NCBI GenBank assembly: GCA_029268225.1
Contig: JAJUGJ010000012.1
Coordinates: 1 to 64,000 of the forward strand
Direction: 5' to 3'
From: Burkholderiales bacterium
Lineage (GTDB): Bacteria > Pseudomonadota > Gammaproteobacteria > Burkholderiales > Burkholderiaceae_C
Length of the DNA: 64,000 nucleotides
The position numbers were made by a program, and so were the translations under genes. Positions 42,816-50,794 of this stretch are shown in pieces; within the stretch, counting starts at the first letter, position 1, and each line of letters starts with the position of its first letter. Below the pieces are notes generated by a model. It did no database searches, was not told the DNA's origin, and saw only the letters and a program-made list of their open reading frames with translations.

Positions 42816-44850
42816 GTCGGCTATCCTAACCAAAACCCCCGCCTCACCAATGCCCGCGCCCGCTGTCGATTTCACCCTGTTGGAGCTGGAGCCTGCTTCG
42901 CCTTCGGCGTGGAATCGTCGCGCCATGATCTGGCTGGGAGGCATGCTGCTTCTGGTGGCGGTCTCCATCGCCGGTCTGGCGCTGTTTCTGCGCTCGGTCG
43001 AGGCCGAAGACGCCAACCGGCGCCGGGTGGCCGATGCCCAATGGCTCGATCAGACCTTGCGCTTTCACTTTCGGCGTCTGGAGGGGGACCTGATGGCCCG
43101 GGCGCGCCAGTCACAGCAGGGCAGCGAAGCCGCCATCTCGCAGGCCGACCCCGCTGTGCTGAAGGCCGGCCAACTCTGGCGCACCGCCGGGGTGATCCTG
43201 TTCCATGCCTGGATGCCCGCCGCACGCCAAGCCGATGTGGCCCACTGGCCCGCCGAAATGCGGGACGCGGCGCGCGACCCGGAGGCCGCCCAGGCCTTGC
43301 GTGCCATGCTGGCCACCACCGATGCCCTCCAGCGACCGGCCTACGCAGGCCCCTTGCCGCAGAACGGCGCACGAGGGCGCCACACCCTCTGGGTGGCCGT
43401 GCCGCAGTTTGACCAGGGCCGCTTCGTGGGGGACCATGTCGCTGCGGTCCAGTTCGAACAGGCCTTGGCCAGCGTCATCCCGCCCTGGTTTGCTCAGGAT
43501 CACGACATCCAGCTTCACCCCGAGTGGGGCGCCAACACCCCGAGCCCCCGCAGCGATGACGGGGCCACGAGCGTTCCCATTCACCTGCCGGGCATCCAGC
43601 TCAGTCTGGATGTGCGTGCCCTCGCGCCGCAGGTCGCGCTTGCCCCTCGCCTGTTCTTTGGCGTGGCCTTGCTCTGCCTGCTCGCCATGGTGGCCGCCCT
43701 CTATGCGCTTTGGCGGGACACCGCCCGTCGCCAGCGCGCGGAAGCGCAACTCCAAACACAGCGCGTGCTGCGCCAGGCGATGGAGCAAGCCGTCATGCTC
43801 GGCTTGCGTGCCTGGGACACACAAGGACGCCTGCTCTATGTCAACCAGGCTTTTTGTCGCCTGGTCGGCTGGCAAGCTGAGGACTTGCTCCACACCACCG
43901 GTCCCATGCCGTACTGGCCGGGCGAGCCAGGGGGCGAACTGGCTCAGTTGAAGGCTCACCTGGCCGACGTCACCGCCCAGCAGATCGGTGTCGAAATGCA
44001 ATGGCGCCACCGCGATGGCCATCTGCTCGACGTGATCGTGCACGCGGCCCCCCTCAGCCTGCCTGACGGCACCGTGGTGGGGTGGATGGATTCGGCCCTC
44101 GACCTCACCGAGCGCAAACGCATCGAGCGGCGAGCCGCCCGTCAGCAGGAGATGCTGGAAGCCTCCGGGCGCCTCATTGCGGTGGGCGAGGTCGCGTCCA
44201 CCCTGGCCCACGAACTCAACCAGCCGCTTGGGGCGCTCAGCAGCTTCGCCAACGGCTTGCTCAACCGCGTCCAACAGCAAAGCATCACCTTGGATGAAGT
44301 GCGCCCTGTGGTCGAACGCATGGCCCGAATCGCCGACAAGGCGGGTCGGGTCATCCAGCGGGTCAACGCGTTTGCCCGCCGCCAGGACATGAACCGCCAG
44401 CCATTGGCCCTGGTCCCCTTTGTGGGCCGGGTGGTCGGGCAGCTGCCCGTGCCAGAGGGGTTGCGCCTGCAATGGCACGTCACCGACGAGGACGATGCGC
44501 TGAGCGTGCCGGCCGACGCGCTGCTGCTTGAACATGCCCTGCACAACGTCGTGCTCAACGCCACCGAATGGGCCCGAAAGACCACAGAGGAGAGCCCCCG
44601 GGTCGAAGTGCGCCTGCGACACGCCGAGGGCATGGTCGGCATCCAGGTGGCCGACAACGGCCCTGGTGTGCCCGAAGAGCAGGTTCACACCATCTTCGAT
44701 GCCTTTGCCTCTGGCAAGGATGGCGGCATGGGCATGGGCCTGTCCATCTGTCGCTCCATCATCGAAGCCCATCGCGGTCGCATCGATGTGGCGCGCAGCG
44801 ATGAGCTGCACGGGGCACAATTCACCCTGTGGCTGCCTCTGAACCCCTGA
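42814..44850 (+). CDS. C4-dicarboxylate sensor histidine kinase (DctS/DctB-like)
   Basis: 678 residues from ATG 42814, with a strong GGGGAAGGGGAG 7 bases upstream. Layout: TM1 (MIWLGGMLLLVAVSIAGLAL), a periplasmic domain of about 215 residues, TM2 (FFGVALLCLLAMVAALYALW), a PAS domain (AVMLGLRAWDTQGRLLYVNQ through MDSALDLTERKRIERR), dimerisation H-box EVASTLAHELNQPLGALSS (His near 466) and an HATPase with N-box HNVVLNATEWARK, GIQVADNGPGVPEEQ and GGMGMGLSICRSIIEAHRG. The gene order with a FixJ-type regulator and dctA matches DctS/DctR of Rhodobacter; ligand is inferred to be a C4-dicarboxylate. Confidence 0.88.
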   Translation: MSAILTKTPASPMPAPAVDFTLLELEPASPSAWNRRAMIWLGGMLLLVAVSIAGLALFLRSVEAEDANRRRVADAQWLDQTLRFHFRRLEGDLMARARQSQQGSEAAISQADPAVLKAGQLWRTAGVILFHAWMPAARQADVAHWPAEMRDAARDPEAAQALRAMLATTDALQRPAYAGPLPQNGARGRHTLWVAVPQFDQGRFVGDHVAAVQFEQALASVIPPWFAQDHDIQLHPEWGANTPSPRSDDGATSVPIHLPGIQLSLDVRALAPQVALAPRLFFGVALLCLLAMVAALYALWRDTARRQRAEAQLQTQRVLRQAMEQAVMLGLRAWDTQGRLLYVNQAFCRLVGWQAEDLLHTTGPMPYWPGEPGGELAQLKAHLADVTAQQIGVEMQWRHRDGHLLDVIVHAAPLSLPDGTVVGWMDSALDLTERKRIERRAARQQEMLEASGRLIAVGEVASTLAHELNQPLGALSSFANGLLNRVQQQSITLDEVRPVVERMARIADKAGRVIQRVNAFARRQDMNRQPLALVPFVGRVVGQLPVPEGLRLQWHVTDEDDALSVPADALLLEHALHNVVLNATEWARKTTEESPRVEVRLRHAEGMVGIQVADNGPGVPEEQVHTIFDAFASGKDGGMGMGLSICRSIIEAHRGRIDVARSDELHGAQFTLWLPLNP

Positions 44851-45470
44851 TCCCTCTCGTGCACATCGTCGACGACGACGCGGATTTCCGCGACGGCTTG
44901 GCGTGGCTGCTCGATTCCCGGGGCCTGCGCACCCGTTGCTGGTCGGGTGGCGAGCAGTTTCTGGCTGACTTGCGCCCAGGCAGCGACACATGGGCGTGCG
45001 GGGTCATGTTGCTCGACATCCGAATGGAGCCTCTCTCCGGGTTGGCCACGTTCGAGCAGCTCAAAGCCCAAGGATGGCCCTGGCCCATCCTCTTCCTGAC
45101 TGGGCACGGCGATCTCAGCATGGCGGTGGCCGCGGTCAAGAATGGTGCCTGGGACTTCCTGGAAAAGCCCTTTCAGGACAACCAGCTGGTCGACAAGGTC
45201 GAGGCGGCTTGCCGCGAAGCCTTGGTGCTACAGACCGAGTCGCAGCAGCGCTTGCGTTTCCAGCAGGCCCTGGCGGCCCTGAGCCAGCGCGAGCGCGAGG
45301 TGCTCAACGAGTTGCTGCAAGGGCACTACAACAAGAACATCGCCGACCACCTGGGCATCACCCCCAGGACGGTGGAATTCCACCGAGCCAACATCTTCGA
45401 GAAACTGCAAGTGCAGTCTGCCGTCGAGTTGGCCCATCTGATGGGCCGCTATGCGCCCGGCAGTGCCTGA
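44829..45470 (+). CDS. FixJ/NarL-type response regulator (DctR-like)
   Basis: 213 residues from GTG 44829, overlapping the kinase gene by 22 bases; GTG 44859 is a shorter alternative. The receiver domain has VHIVDDDADFRDGLAWLL, phospho-acceptor Asp63 in VMLLDIRMEPLSG, LFLTGHGDLSMAVAAVKNGA and the conserved lysine in FLEKPF. A LuxR-type HTH follows (LSQREREVLNELLQGHYNKN, LGITPRTVEFHRANIFEKLQ). Probable partner of the upstream kinase and activator of dctA. The GTG within the kinase 3' end indicates coupled translation. Confidence 0.9.
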   Translation: MAASEPLIPLVHIVDDDADFRDGLAWLLDSRGLRTRCWSGGEQFLADLRPGSDTWACGVMLLDIRMEPLSGLATFEQLKAQGWPWPILFLTGHGDLSMAVAAVKNGAWDFLEKPFQDNQLVDKVEAACREALVLQTESQQRLRFQQALAALSQREREVLNELLQGHYNKNIADHLGITPRTVEFHRANIFEKLQVQSAVELAHLMGRYAPGSA

Positions 45471-45477
45471 AGCGTGA

Positions 45478-46362
45478 TCAGGCCTGGCCGCTCTGACGGC
45501 TTTGCAACTCCCTGAACAAGGCGGACTGATCCAGGTCTGCAAAACCATGTTCGGCCGCCTGGGCGTACAGATCGGTCAGGTGCTGGGTGATGGGGGCATC
45601 GAAACCCAGGCCTGCCGAGGTGTGCAGCGCATTGCGAAGGTCCTTGAGCTGGATCGCCAACGACCCGCGCTTGGCAAAGTCACCCTCGACCATGCGCTGG
45701 CCGTGCACCTCCAGGATGCGACTTTCGGCAAACCCGCCCCGTAGGGCCTCGCGCACCTTGGCCGGGTTGGCGCCGCCTTTCTCCGCCAGCAACAGCGCTT
45801 CGGCCACGGCGCCAATCGTGATGCCGACAATCATCTGGTTGGCCAGCTTGGTCAACTGCCCCGAGCCCGCCGGCCCCACATGTACGGGCCGGCCCAGTAC
45901 CGACAGCACCTCGCGTGCACGCTCGAAATCAGCCGCCTCACCGCCGGCCATGATCGCCAGCGTGCCAGCTTCGGCGCCCAGCGTCCCCCCCGACACCGGC
46001 GCATCCAGTGCCGACACGCTCAAGGCGGCCAGGCGCCGCGCATGGTCTTGGGCCTGCTCAGGCAGGATCGAGCTCATGTCCACCACCAAGGTGCCGGGGC
46101 GCAGCCCTTGCGCCGCGCCGGCCAACTCCGTGCTGAACAGCACCTCGCCCACCACCCCGCCATGCTCCAGCATGGTGATGACGAGGTCCGCTTGCGCCAC
46201 AGCCGCTGCCGGCGTGTCGGCAACGGTGGCGCCGGCCGCGCCCAGTGCCTCGGCCTTGGCCCGCGTGCGGTTCCATACCGTCAAAGGGTAGCCGGCTGCC
46301 AACAGACGGCGAGACATCGGGGCGCCCATCAGGCCGCAACCGAGCAAAGCAATTCTGATCAT
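45478..46362 (-). CDS. 3-hydroxyisobutyrate dehydrogenase family oxidoreductase, probable 2-hydroxy-3-oxopropionate reductase
   Basis: 294 residues from ATG 46362 (a TTG three codons upstream is less likely). Rossmann motif IALLGCGLMGAPMSRRLLAA, substrate motif DAPVSGGTLGAEAGTLAIMA, catalytic lysine in GSGQLTKLANQMIVGITIGA and a C-terminal GSLAIQLKDLRNALHTSAG. The family includes GarR/GlxR (tartronate semialdehyde reductase) and 3-hydroxyisobutyrate dehydrogenase; the LKDL segment favours the GarR-like group. No glyoxylate-pathway genes adjoin, so the exact substrate is open. The stop lies 7 bases after the convergent regulator gene. Confidence 0.82.
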   Translation of the reverse strand: MIRIALLGCGLMGAPMSRRLLAAGYPLTVWNRTRAKAEALGAAGATVADTPAAAVAQADLVITMLEHGGVVGEVLFSTELAGAAQGLRPGTLVVDMSSILPEQAQDHARRLAALSVSALDAPVSGGTLGAEAGTLAIMAGGEAADFERAREVLSVLGRPVHVGPAGSGQLTKLANQMIVGITIGAVAEALLLAEKGGANPAKVREALRGGFAESRILEVHGQRMVEGDFAKRGSLAIQLKDLRNALHTSAGLGFDAPITQHLTDLYAQAAEHGFADLDQSALFRELQSRQSGQA

Positions 46363-46395
46363 CGTGGTCAAACTTGTTCAACAGAGGTGGCGGCC

Positions 46396-46416
46396 ATTGT
46401 CCGATACAGGGACAAT
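46396..46416. promoter_or_regulatory. Inverted repeat between the reductase and GGDEF genes
   Basis: ATTGTCC (46396-46402) and GGACAAT (46410-46416), perfect 7-bp arms with a 7-base spacer, in the 237-bp divergent interval 34 bases upstream of the reductase start. Possible operator for one or both genes; no regulator gene is adjacent. Confidence 0.4.
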
Positions 46417-46599
46417 CCCACCTCCTTTAGAGGGGGCGTCGCGTTGCCGTGACGGTTTTGCCGCGCGGCGATGTGAATTAGGGCACATTTGTCGTGTAAA
46501 AAGTCCCCTATCCCTTGTTTGAAGGACAGCCACGGCCCGTCATTTGAAGGACGATCTGTGCGCTTCCTTGTGCCACTTCCCTTCATCCCACAGGTTTCC

Positions 46600-47598
46600 A
46601 TGTCCGACTCACCTGCCTCCGTCGTCCTGAACAGCGGTGCCGTGCACCAGGCGGTTCTGAGCGCACTGGATCAACTCGGGCTGGCCGTGCTGGTCAAAGA
46701 CCTGAGTTCGGGGCGCTATGTGTATGCGAGCGAGGCTGCCTCGCGTCTGCTGCACGCCGGAGACGACCAGCTCGAAGGCGCACAGGACGCCGACATCTTC
46801 GACGCCACACAGGCTGTGGCCCTGCGCGCGGCCGACGTGCAGGCCACCTCCATGCCCAATGGCCTGTGCTCCGAGCACCGCATGGAGTTGCGCGGGACGC
46901 GTCGCGATTTCAGGGTCTGGCGCCAGCAGGTGGCGCTCGATGGGCGCAGCGATCCCCATTTGCTGTCTGTCTGGCAGGACATCACCGATGTGCACCAGCG
47001 TGAGGCTCAGATTGCCCAGGCGTTGGCGCAACTGGAGCAGCAGCAAAAGGCCAACGATGCCTTGCGCCGCGACATGGAAGACAACCAGGTGCGTGACGCG
47101 GCCTCGGGGCTCTACCACCGGGTCCATTTCGATGAGCAGTTGCGGCGCGAAGCCGACCTGTCCAGCCGCGAGCAGCGTGAATTCGCGCTGGTGGCCATGG
47201 CCATTGACAACATGGACGAGATCCGGCGTCTGCATGGCGTAGAAGCCTGCGAGCGCGTGGTCGAATCGCTGGGGCGTCTGCTGCGTGCCAACACCCGTGC
47301 GATGGATTCGCCGTGCCGCCTGGGCGGCGACCGTTTTGTCGTCTTGCTGTCGGGCATCGGCCTGGCCACAGCGCATGCCCGCATGGAGCAGTTGCGCCGT
47401 CAGTGTGCCGAGCACATCGTGCCCTTCAACGGTCAGCAGATCCCCTTCACGGTGTCCATGGGGGTCTCCAGCTTCCCGCACACGGCCGGCATCGTTGACG
47501 AGTTGCTGCGCAGTGCCGACCGTGCCTTGTCCAGCGCCCGTGACAAGGGTGGCAACCGGATCGCGCTGGCGAGCATCCAGTTCGTCCCGGCGGCCTGA
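46600..47598 (+). CDS. PAS-GGDEF domain protein with degenerate active site
   Basis: 332 residues from ATG 46600. A PAS-like domain spans about 15-130 (LGLAVLVKDLSSGRYVYASE, ending SVWQDITDVHQREAQ), then a coiled-coil helix rich in Gln/Glu, then a GGDEF fold from about 165 (GLYHRVHFDEQLRREA, RLGGDRFVVLLSG, SMGVSSFPHTAGIVDELLRS). The signature reads GGDRF (242-246): the metal/catalytic acid of GG(D/E)EF is Arg, so cyclase activity is doubtful. The inhibitory I-site RxxD (RAMD, 233-236) lies exactly five residues before the signature and is intact, so c-di-GMP binding is plausible. No signal peptide; cytoplasmic. Confidence 0.85.
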   Translation: MSDSPASVVLNSGAVHQAVLSALDQLGLAVLVKDLSSGRYVYASEAASRLLHAGDDQLEGAQDADIFDATQAVALRAADVQATSMPNGLCSEHRMELRGTRRDFRVWRQQVALDGRSDPHLLSVWQDITDVHQREAQIAQALAQLEQQQKANDALRRDMEDNQVRDAASGLYHRVHFDEQLRREADLSSREQREFALVAMAIDNMDEIRRLHGVEACERVVESLGRLLRANTRAMDSPCRLGGDRFVVLLSGIGLATAHARMEQLRRQCAEHIVPFNGQQIPFTVSMGVSSFPHTAGIVDELLRSADRALSSARDKGGNRIALASIQFVPAA

Positions 47599-47635
47599 AC
47601 GCCCAGGCGCTCGCAGGGGCGCCGTCCGACCCATG

Positions 47636-47673
47636 AAAAAAACGGCCAGATCCTGTTGCAGGGTCTGGCCGTT
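47636..47673 (-). terminator. Rho-independent terminator of the zapB-zapA-6S RNA unit
   Basis: Read on the minus strand: 15-bp stem (47673-47659 with 47655-47641, one G-U pair, 3-base loop) followed by a run of Ts (complement of A 47636-47642). It stands 13 bases after the 3' end of 6S RNA. It also faces the GGDEF gene but has no T-run in that direction. Confidence 0.85.
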
Positions 47674-47685
47674 GTCGCATGAGGT

Positions 47686-47861
47686 GTTCGCCGCGCACTG
47701 GTTGCCGCATTCCTGAACCCAGGTGGGATTCAGGTGGGCGAGGTCAGCAGCACTTCGGGTTCATCTGACGCGAGACGATCACGCCCGCGCCGCAATGTTC
47801 CAAGCCCTGGCTCCAAGAGCATCGGTTCAAGGAAATCAAAGCAACCACGAACGCGACGAAC
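47686..47861 (-). ncRNA. ssrS: 6S RNA (SsrS), RNA polymerase regulator
   Basis: About 176 nt. The terminal closing stem is explicit: minus-strand GUUCGUCGCG and UGGUUGC at the 5' end (47861-47841) pair with GCAACCA and CGCGGCGAAC at the 3' end (47701-47686), with a small internal loop between the two helices. Inside, a hairpin CCUGAA-UCCC..UGGG-UUCAGG (near 47733-47711) corresponds to the 3'-arm hairpin of known 6S RNAs. A -10 TAGAAT (complement of 47868-47873) places transcription start at about 47861. The location directly downstream of zapA and just before a terminator is the conserved context. 6S RNA mimics an open promoter and holds sigma-70 RNA polymerase in stationary phase. Ends are good to a few bases. 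Confidence 0.85.
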
Positions 47862-47961
47862 GGTTTCATTCTACGGCGAATCGCTCGGAGCGTCCGTGCA
47901 AATCGCACGCACGCCACACTGGCACCACAGGGGTGGGGCCGGCCGCCGTCGGGTTGCGCTG

Positions 47962-48291
47962 TCAGAGCAGGTGGCCGTCGCTGTCGAGGGCCTGGTCCAG
48001 ACGCTGGATGAGCTGATCCAGGTACTCCGGTGCGGGCAGGGCGTCGGATGGGTTGTCCGCTGCGGCCTGGGTCACCGTCGCGGCCGGTGGCTGTCGATCG
48101 GTCAGGATGTAGGCCAAATTCAGCGCAGCCAACACCGCGATGCGCTCACGGGCCTTGAGCTTGCCGGTGTCGCGGATGGCGCACATCTCTCGGTCCACCT
48201 GGGCCACGGCTTCACGCAAGCGCTCTTCGCCACCGTCGGGGCAGCCCAGCAGGTAGCTCTGCCCCATGATGGAGACTTCAATCTGTTTCAT
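47962..48291 (-). CDS. zapA: Cell division protein ZapA
   Basis: 109 residues from ATG 48291. ZapA features: KQIEVSIMGQSYLLGCPDGG, EERLREAVAQVDREMCAIRD, KARERIAVLAALNLAYILTD. The C-terminal coiled coil (APEYLDQLIQRLDQALDSD) is preceded by an Ala/Pro-rich linker. ZapA bundles FtsZ filaments at midcell. It lies 5 bases after the small coiled-coil gene and upstream of 6S RNA. Confidence 0.93.
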   Translation of the reverse strand: MKQIEVSIMGQSYLLGCPDGGEERLREAVAQVDREMCAIRDTGKLKARERIAVLAALNLAYILTDRQPPAATVTQAAADNPSDALPAPEYLDQLIQRLDQALDSDGHLL

Positions 48292-48296
48292 GGTGA

Positions 48297-48533
48297 TCAA
48301 GCCTTGGGCAGGTCGTCATCGGGGTCGGCCAGCACCGCGCCGGCCACCTGGGGCAGCTTGTCGATCAGCGCGTCGATGCGCGAGCGGGCTGCCGACAGGC
48401 GTGCTCGCAGCGAGTCACGCTCCTGCGTGGTCACCGTCAATTGCTGCTGGAGCAAGGCATTGGTGCGTCGCAATTCTTCGTGGCGCAGCAGCAGGCGCTC
48501 GATGCGGTCCGTGAGTTCGTCGATTCTGGACAT
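48297..48533 (-). CDS. ZapB-like coiled-coil protein
   Basis: 78 residues from ATG 48533, almost entirely one predicted coiled coil (IDELTDRIERLLLRHEELRR, NALLQQQLTVTTQERDSLRA, ARSRIDALIDKLPQ). Size and position directly upstream of zapA match the 'ZapB-like/DUF904' genes of betaproteobacteria. It may join ZapA in FtsZ-ring organisation; this is inferred from context. Confidence 0.8.
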   Translation of the reverse strand: MSRIDELTDRIERLLLRHEELRRTNALLQQQLTVTTQERDSLRARLSAARSRIDALIDKLPQVAGAVLADPDDDLPKA

Positions 48534-48580
48534 TGAGGGGCGTCAACCTGAGGTGGGGTGCGAGCGGCCAGGACAAGCCA

Positions 48581-48605
48581 AACATTGTAGGCGCCTTACA
48601 ATGTT
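48581..48605. promoter_or_regulatory. 9-bp inverted repeat between zapB-like gene and the B12 riboswitch
   Basis: AACATTGTA (48581-48589) and TACAATGTT (48597-48605) with a GGCGCCT spacer. Each arm contains TACAAT reading outward, which could serve as a -10 box for the divergent transcripts (zapB-like gene leftward, riboswitch/btuB rightward), or the whole element may be an operator. Convincing -35 boxes are not visible. Confidence 0.45.
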
Positions 48606-48607
48606 GC

Positions 48608-48796
48608 CTGTTGGTGCTCGCGCCGGGGTTCACTTGGTGCGGTTAAACGGGAAGCAGAAGGGGTGTTCGTGTCCATGGCACCACCCCGAACTGCGCTGCC
48701 CCCGCAACGGTCGGCGATCGAGTCGTCGGGTTCTTGCCCGTCGACTCCGCTTGTGCTCTCTGCCACTGGATCGGACACGGATCTGGGAAGGTTTCA
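48608..48796 (+). ncRNA. Cobalamin (adenosylcobalamin) riboswitch
   Basis: Conserved cobalamin aptamer elements appear in order: GGTGCGGTTAAACGGGAA near the start, the B12-box/core CTGCCCCCGCAACGG (48696-48710), GCCACTG (48762-48768) and GGGAAGG (48785-48791). Spacing is right for the class. It lies directly upstream of btuB and should switch off the uptake/salvage operon when B12 is abundant. Outer boundaries are approximate. Confidence 0.92.
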
Positions 48797-48837
48797 CAGG
48801 TTGCAATCGCCTAGCCCGGATACCGGCCAGCAAGGGA

Positions 48838-48869
48838 CAGGTCCACCTGAGGTGGACCTTGTCGTTTCG
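48838..48869 (+). terminator. Hairpin of the riboswitch expression platform
   Basis: GGTCCACCT (48840-48848) pairs with AGGTGGACC (48850-48858), followed by TTGTCGTTT. It lies between the aptamer and btuB and is the best candidate for the intrinsic terminator controlled by the riboswitch. The T-tract is interrupted, so termination may be partial. Confidence 0.6.
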
Positions 48870-48919
48870 CCCATCGCTTGCGGGGACGCAGGCCGGGCAC
48901 TTGTCTCTTGATTCCAATC

Positions 48920-50782
48920 ATGTTTTGTGTGAACTCGGTGCGTGTGGCACCTGGGGTGCGTTCGGCCTTGGCCTTGGCGTGCGGTGTGGCGCTGTCTGTA
49001 AGCGAGGTGGCCATGGCGCAAAGTGCCGTGTCACCCGTGGTGGTGACGGCCACGCGTCAGGCGGTGGGGGTGACGGAGTTGCTGTCGGATGTGACGGTGA
49101 TCGAGCGTGCCGAACTGGATCAGGCCGGCGCATCCACCCTCGAAGAGGTGCTGTCACGTCAACCCGGTATCCAGTTTGCGAGCAACGGTGGGCCGGGTGC
49201 CTTGTCCTCGGTGTTCATCCGCGGCACCAACAGCAGCCATGTGGTGCTGTTGATCGACGGCATGCGTGCGGGCTCGGTCACTGCGGGTGGGGTGAGTTGG
49301 TGGCGCGTGCCGGTCAGCCAGATCGAGCGCATCGAGATCGTTCGGGGGCCGGTGTCATCTCTGTACGGCAGCGATGCCATTGGTGGCGTCATCCAGATCT
49401 TCACCCGCGGGGGGCAGGGCCCCTTGAGCGTGACGGCCGATGCCGGTGTGGGTTCGCAAGGCACGGCCGCCCTCAATGCGGGTCTGTCGGGGTCGCAGGC
49501 AGGATGGCGCTACGCGCTCAATGTGGGGCGCTCGCGCACCAGTGGCATCAATGTGAAGCCGACGTCGCCTTCGCCGATGGATGCGGACAGCGACGGTTTT
49601 TCCAGCAAGAGCCTGACGGGGCGGCTGTCGTATGAGATGGCCAAGGGGCACGAGCTCGGCTTCACTTACTTCCGCAGCGAGGGTGAAAACCAGTACGACG
49701 GTTACGGTTATGCCGATGTCGATCATCGCAACAAGACGCGGGTCTCTTCGGTCAGCGCCTTTCTCAACAATCGCCTGAGCGCGAACTGGAGCAGCCAGCT
49801 GCGTCTGTCGCGCAGCACCGATGATGCGGGTGAGTACGCCGGTGCCACGCAGAGCAGCCGGGTGCATTCCAGCCAAACCCAGCTGTCGTGGCAGAACGAT
49901 GTCCACACCCAGGTTGGCACGTTCTTGTTGGGCGTCGAGCGTCTGGAAGACGATGTCGATGCCAGCTCGACCTATGTCGAAACCTCGCGCGCCATGAACT
50001 CCTTGCTGGCCGGCTGGCGCGGCACCTACCTGGCGCACAGTCTGCAGGCGAATGTCCGTCACGACGACAGCACCCAGTTTGGGGATCAGAACACCGGGTC
50101 CTTGGCCTATGGGTACCGTTTCAATCCGCAATGGCGCTTGAGTGCGACCTACGGCACGGGCTTCAAGGCGCCCACCTTCAACGATCTGTATTTCCCGCTG
50201 GAGTGCTACGGGCCGGATTGCTATGGCGGGAACCCGGCATTGCGCCCTGAGACGTCACGCAACCGCGAGGCCACGCTGCATTTCGAACAGCAAGGGCACC
50301 ATGTCTCGCTCACCTGGTACCTCAACCAGGTGGACAACCTGATCGTCTGGGGCAACACCCCCGAGAACGTGGCCAAGGCACGGCTGGAAGGCCTGACCCT
50401 GAACTATGGCGGGCAAGTGGCGGGCTGGGATGTGCAAGCGAGTTACGACTACCTGGATGCCAAGGATCAGGATACGGGTGAGCGCCTGGCCAAACGTGCG
50501 CGGCACCATGCCGCAGTGTCGCTGGGCCGTCGCATCGGCCCCTGGGAAGGGCGCCTGGAATGGCAGGGCAGCGACCGTCGGGTGGAGTACCCGTACATGT
50601 CGCCCGCAGTCAAACTCTCGGGTTACAGCCTCGCCCATGTGTATGGCGCCTACCACCTCAATGCCGAGTGGTCGGTGTTTGCACGCGTCAACAACCTGTT
50701 CAACCGCGAGCATGAGTTGACCAAGGGCTACGCGACGCCGGGCATCAACACCTTCATCGGTGTGCGTTACACCCCGCGCTGA
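48920..50782 (+). CDS. btuB: Vitamin B12 outer-membrane receptor BtuB
   Basis: 620 residues from ATG 48920. A signal peptide (ALALACGVALSVSEVAMAQ) is followed by a TonB box (PVVVTATR), the plug domain (DQAGASTLEEVLSRQPGIQF, FIRGTNSSHVVLLIDGMR, IERIEIVRGPVSSLYGSDAI) and a 22-strand-type barrel ending in the aromatic-terminated strand (INTFIGVRYTPR). BtuB takes cobalamin across the outer membrane with TonB energy. Placement after the riboswitch and before btuF-C-D confirms the substrate. Confidence 0.93.
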   Translation: MFCVNSVRVAPGVRSALALACGVALSVSEVAMAQSAVSPVVVTATRQAVGVTELLSDVTVIERAELDQAGASTLEEVLSRQPGIQFASNGGPGALSSVFIRGTNSSHVVLLIDGMRAGSVTAGGVSWWRVPVSQIERIEIVRGPVSSLYGSDAIGGVIQIFTRGGQGPLSVTADAGVGSQGTAALNAGLSGSQAGWRYALNVGRSRTSGINVKPTSPSPMDADSDGFSSKSLTGRLSYEMAKGHELGFTYFRSEGENQYDGYGYADVDHRNKTRVSSVSAFLNNRLSANWSSQLRLSRSTDDAGEYAGATQSSRVHSSQTQLSWQNDVHTQVGTFLLGVERLEDDVDASSTYVETSRAMNSLLAGWRGTYLAHSLQANVRHDDSTQFGDQNTGSLAYGYRFNPQWRLSATYGTGFKAPTFNDLYFPLECYGPDCYGGNPALRPETSRNREATLHFEQQGHHVSLTWYLNQVDNLIVWGNTPENVAKARLEGLTLNYGGQVAGWDVQASYDYLDAKDQDTGERLAKRARHHAAVSLGRRIGPWEGRLEWQGSDRRVEYPYMSPAVKLSGYSLAHVYGAYHLNAEWSVFARVNNLFNREHELTKGYATPGINTFIGVRYTPR

Positions 50783-50794
50783 GCGCTCTGAACC

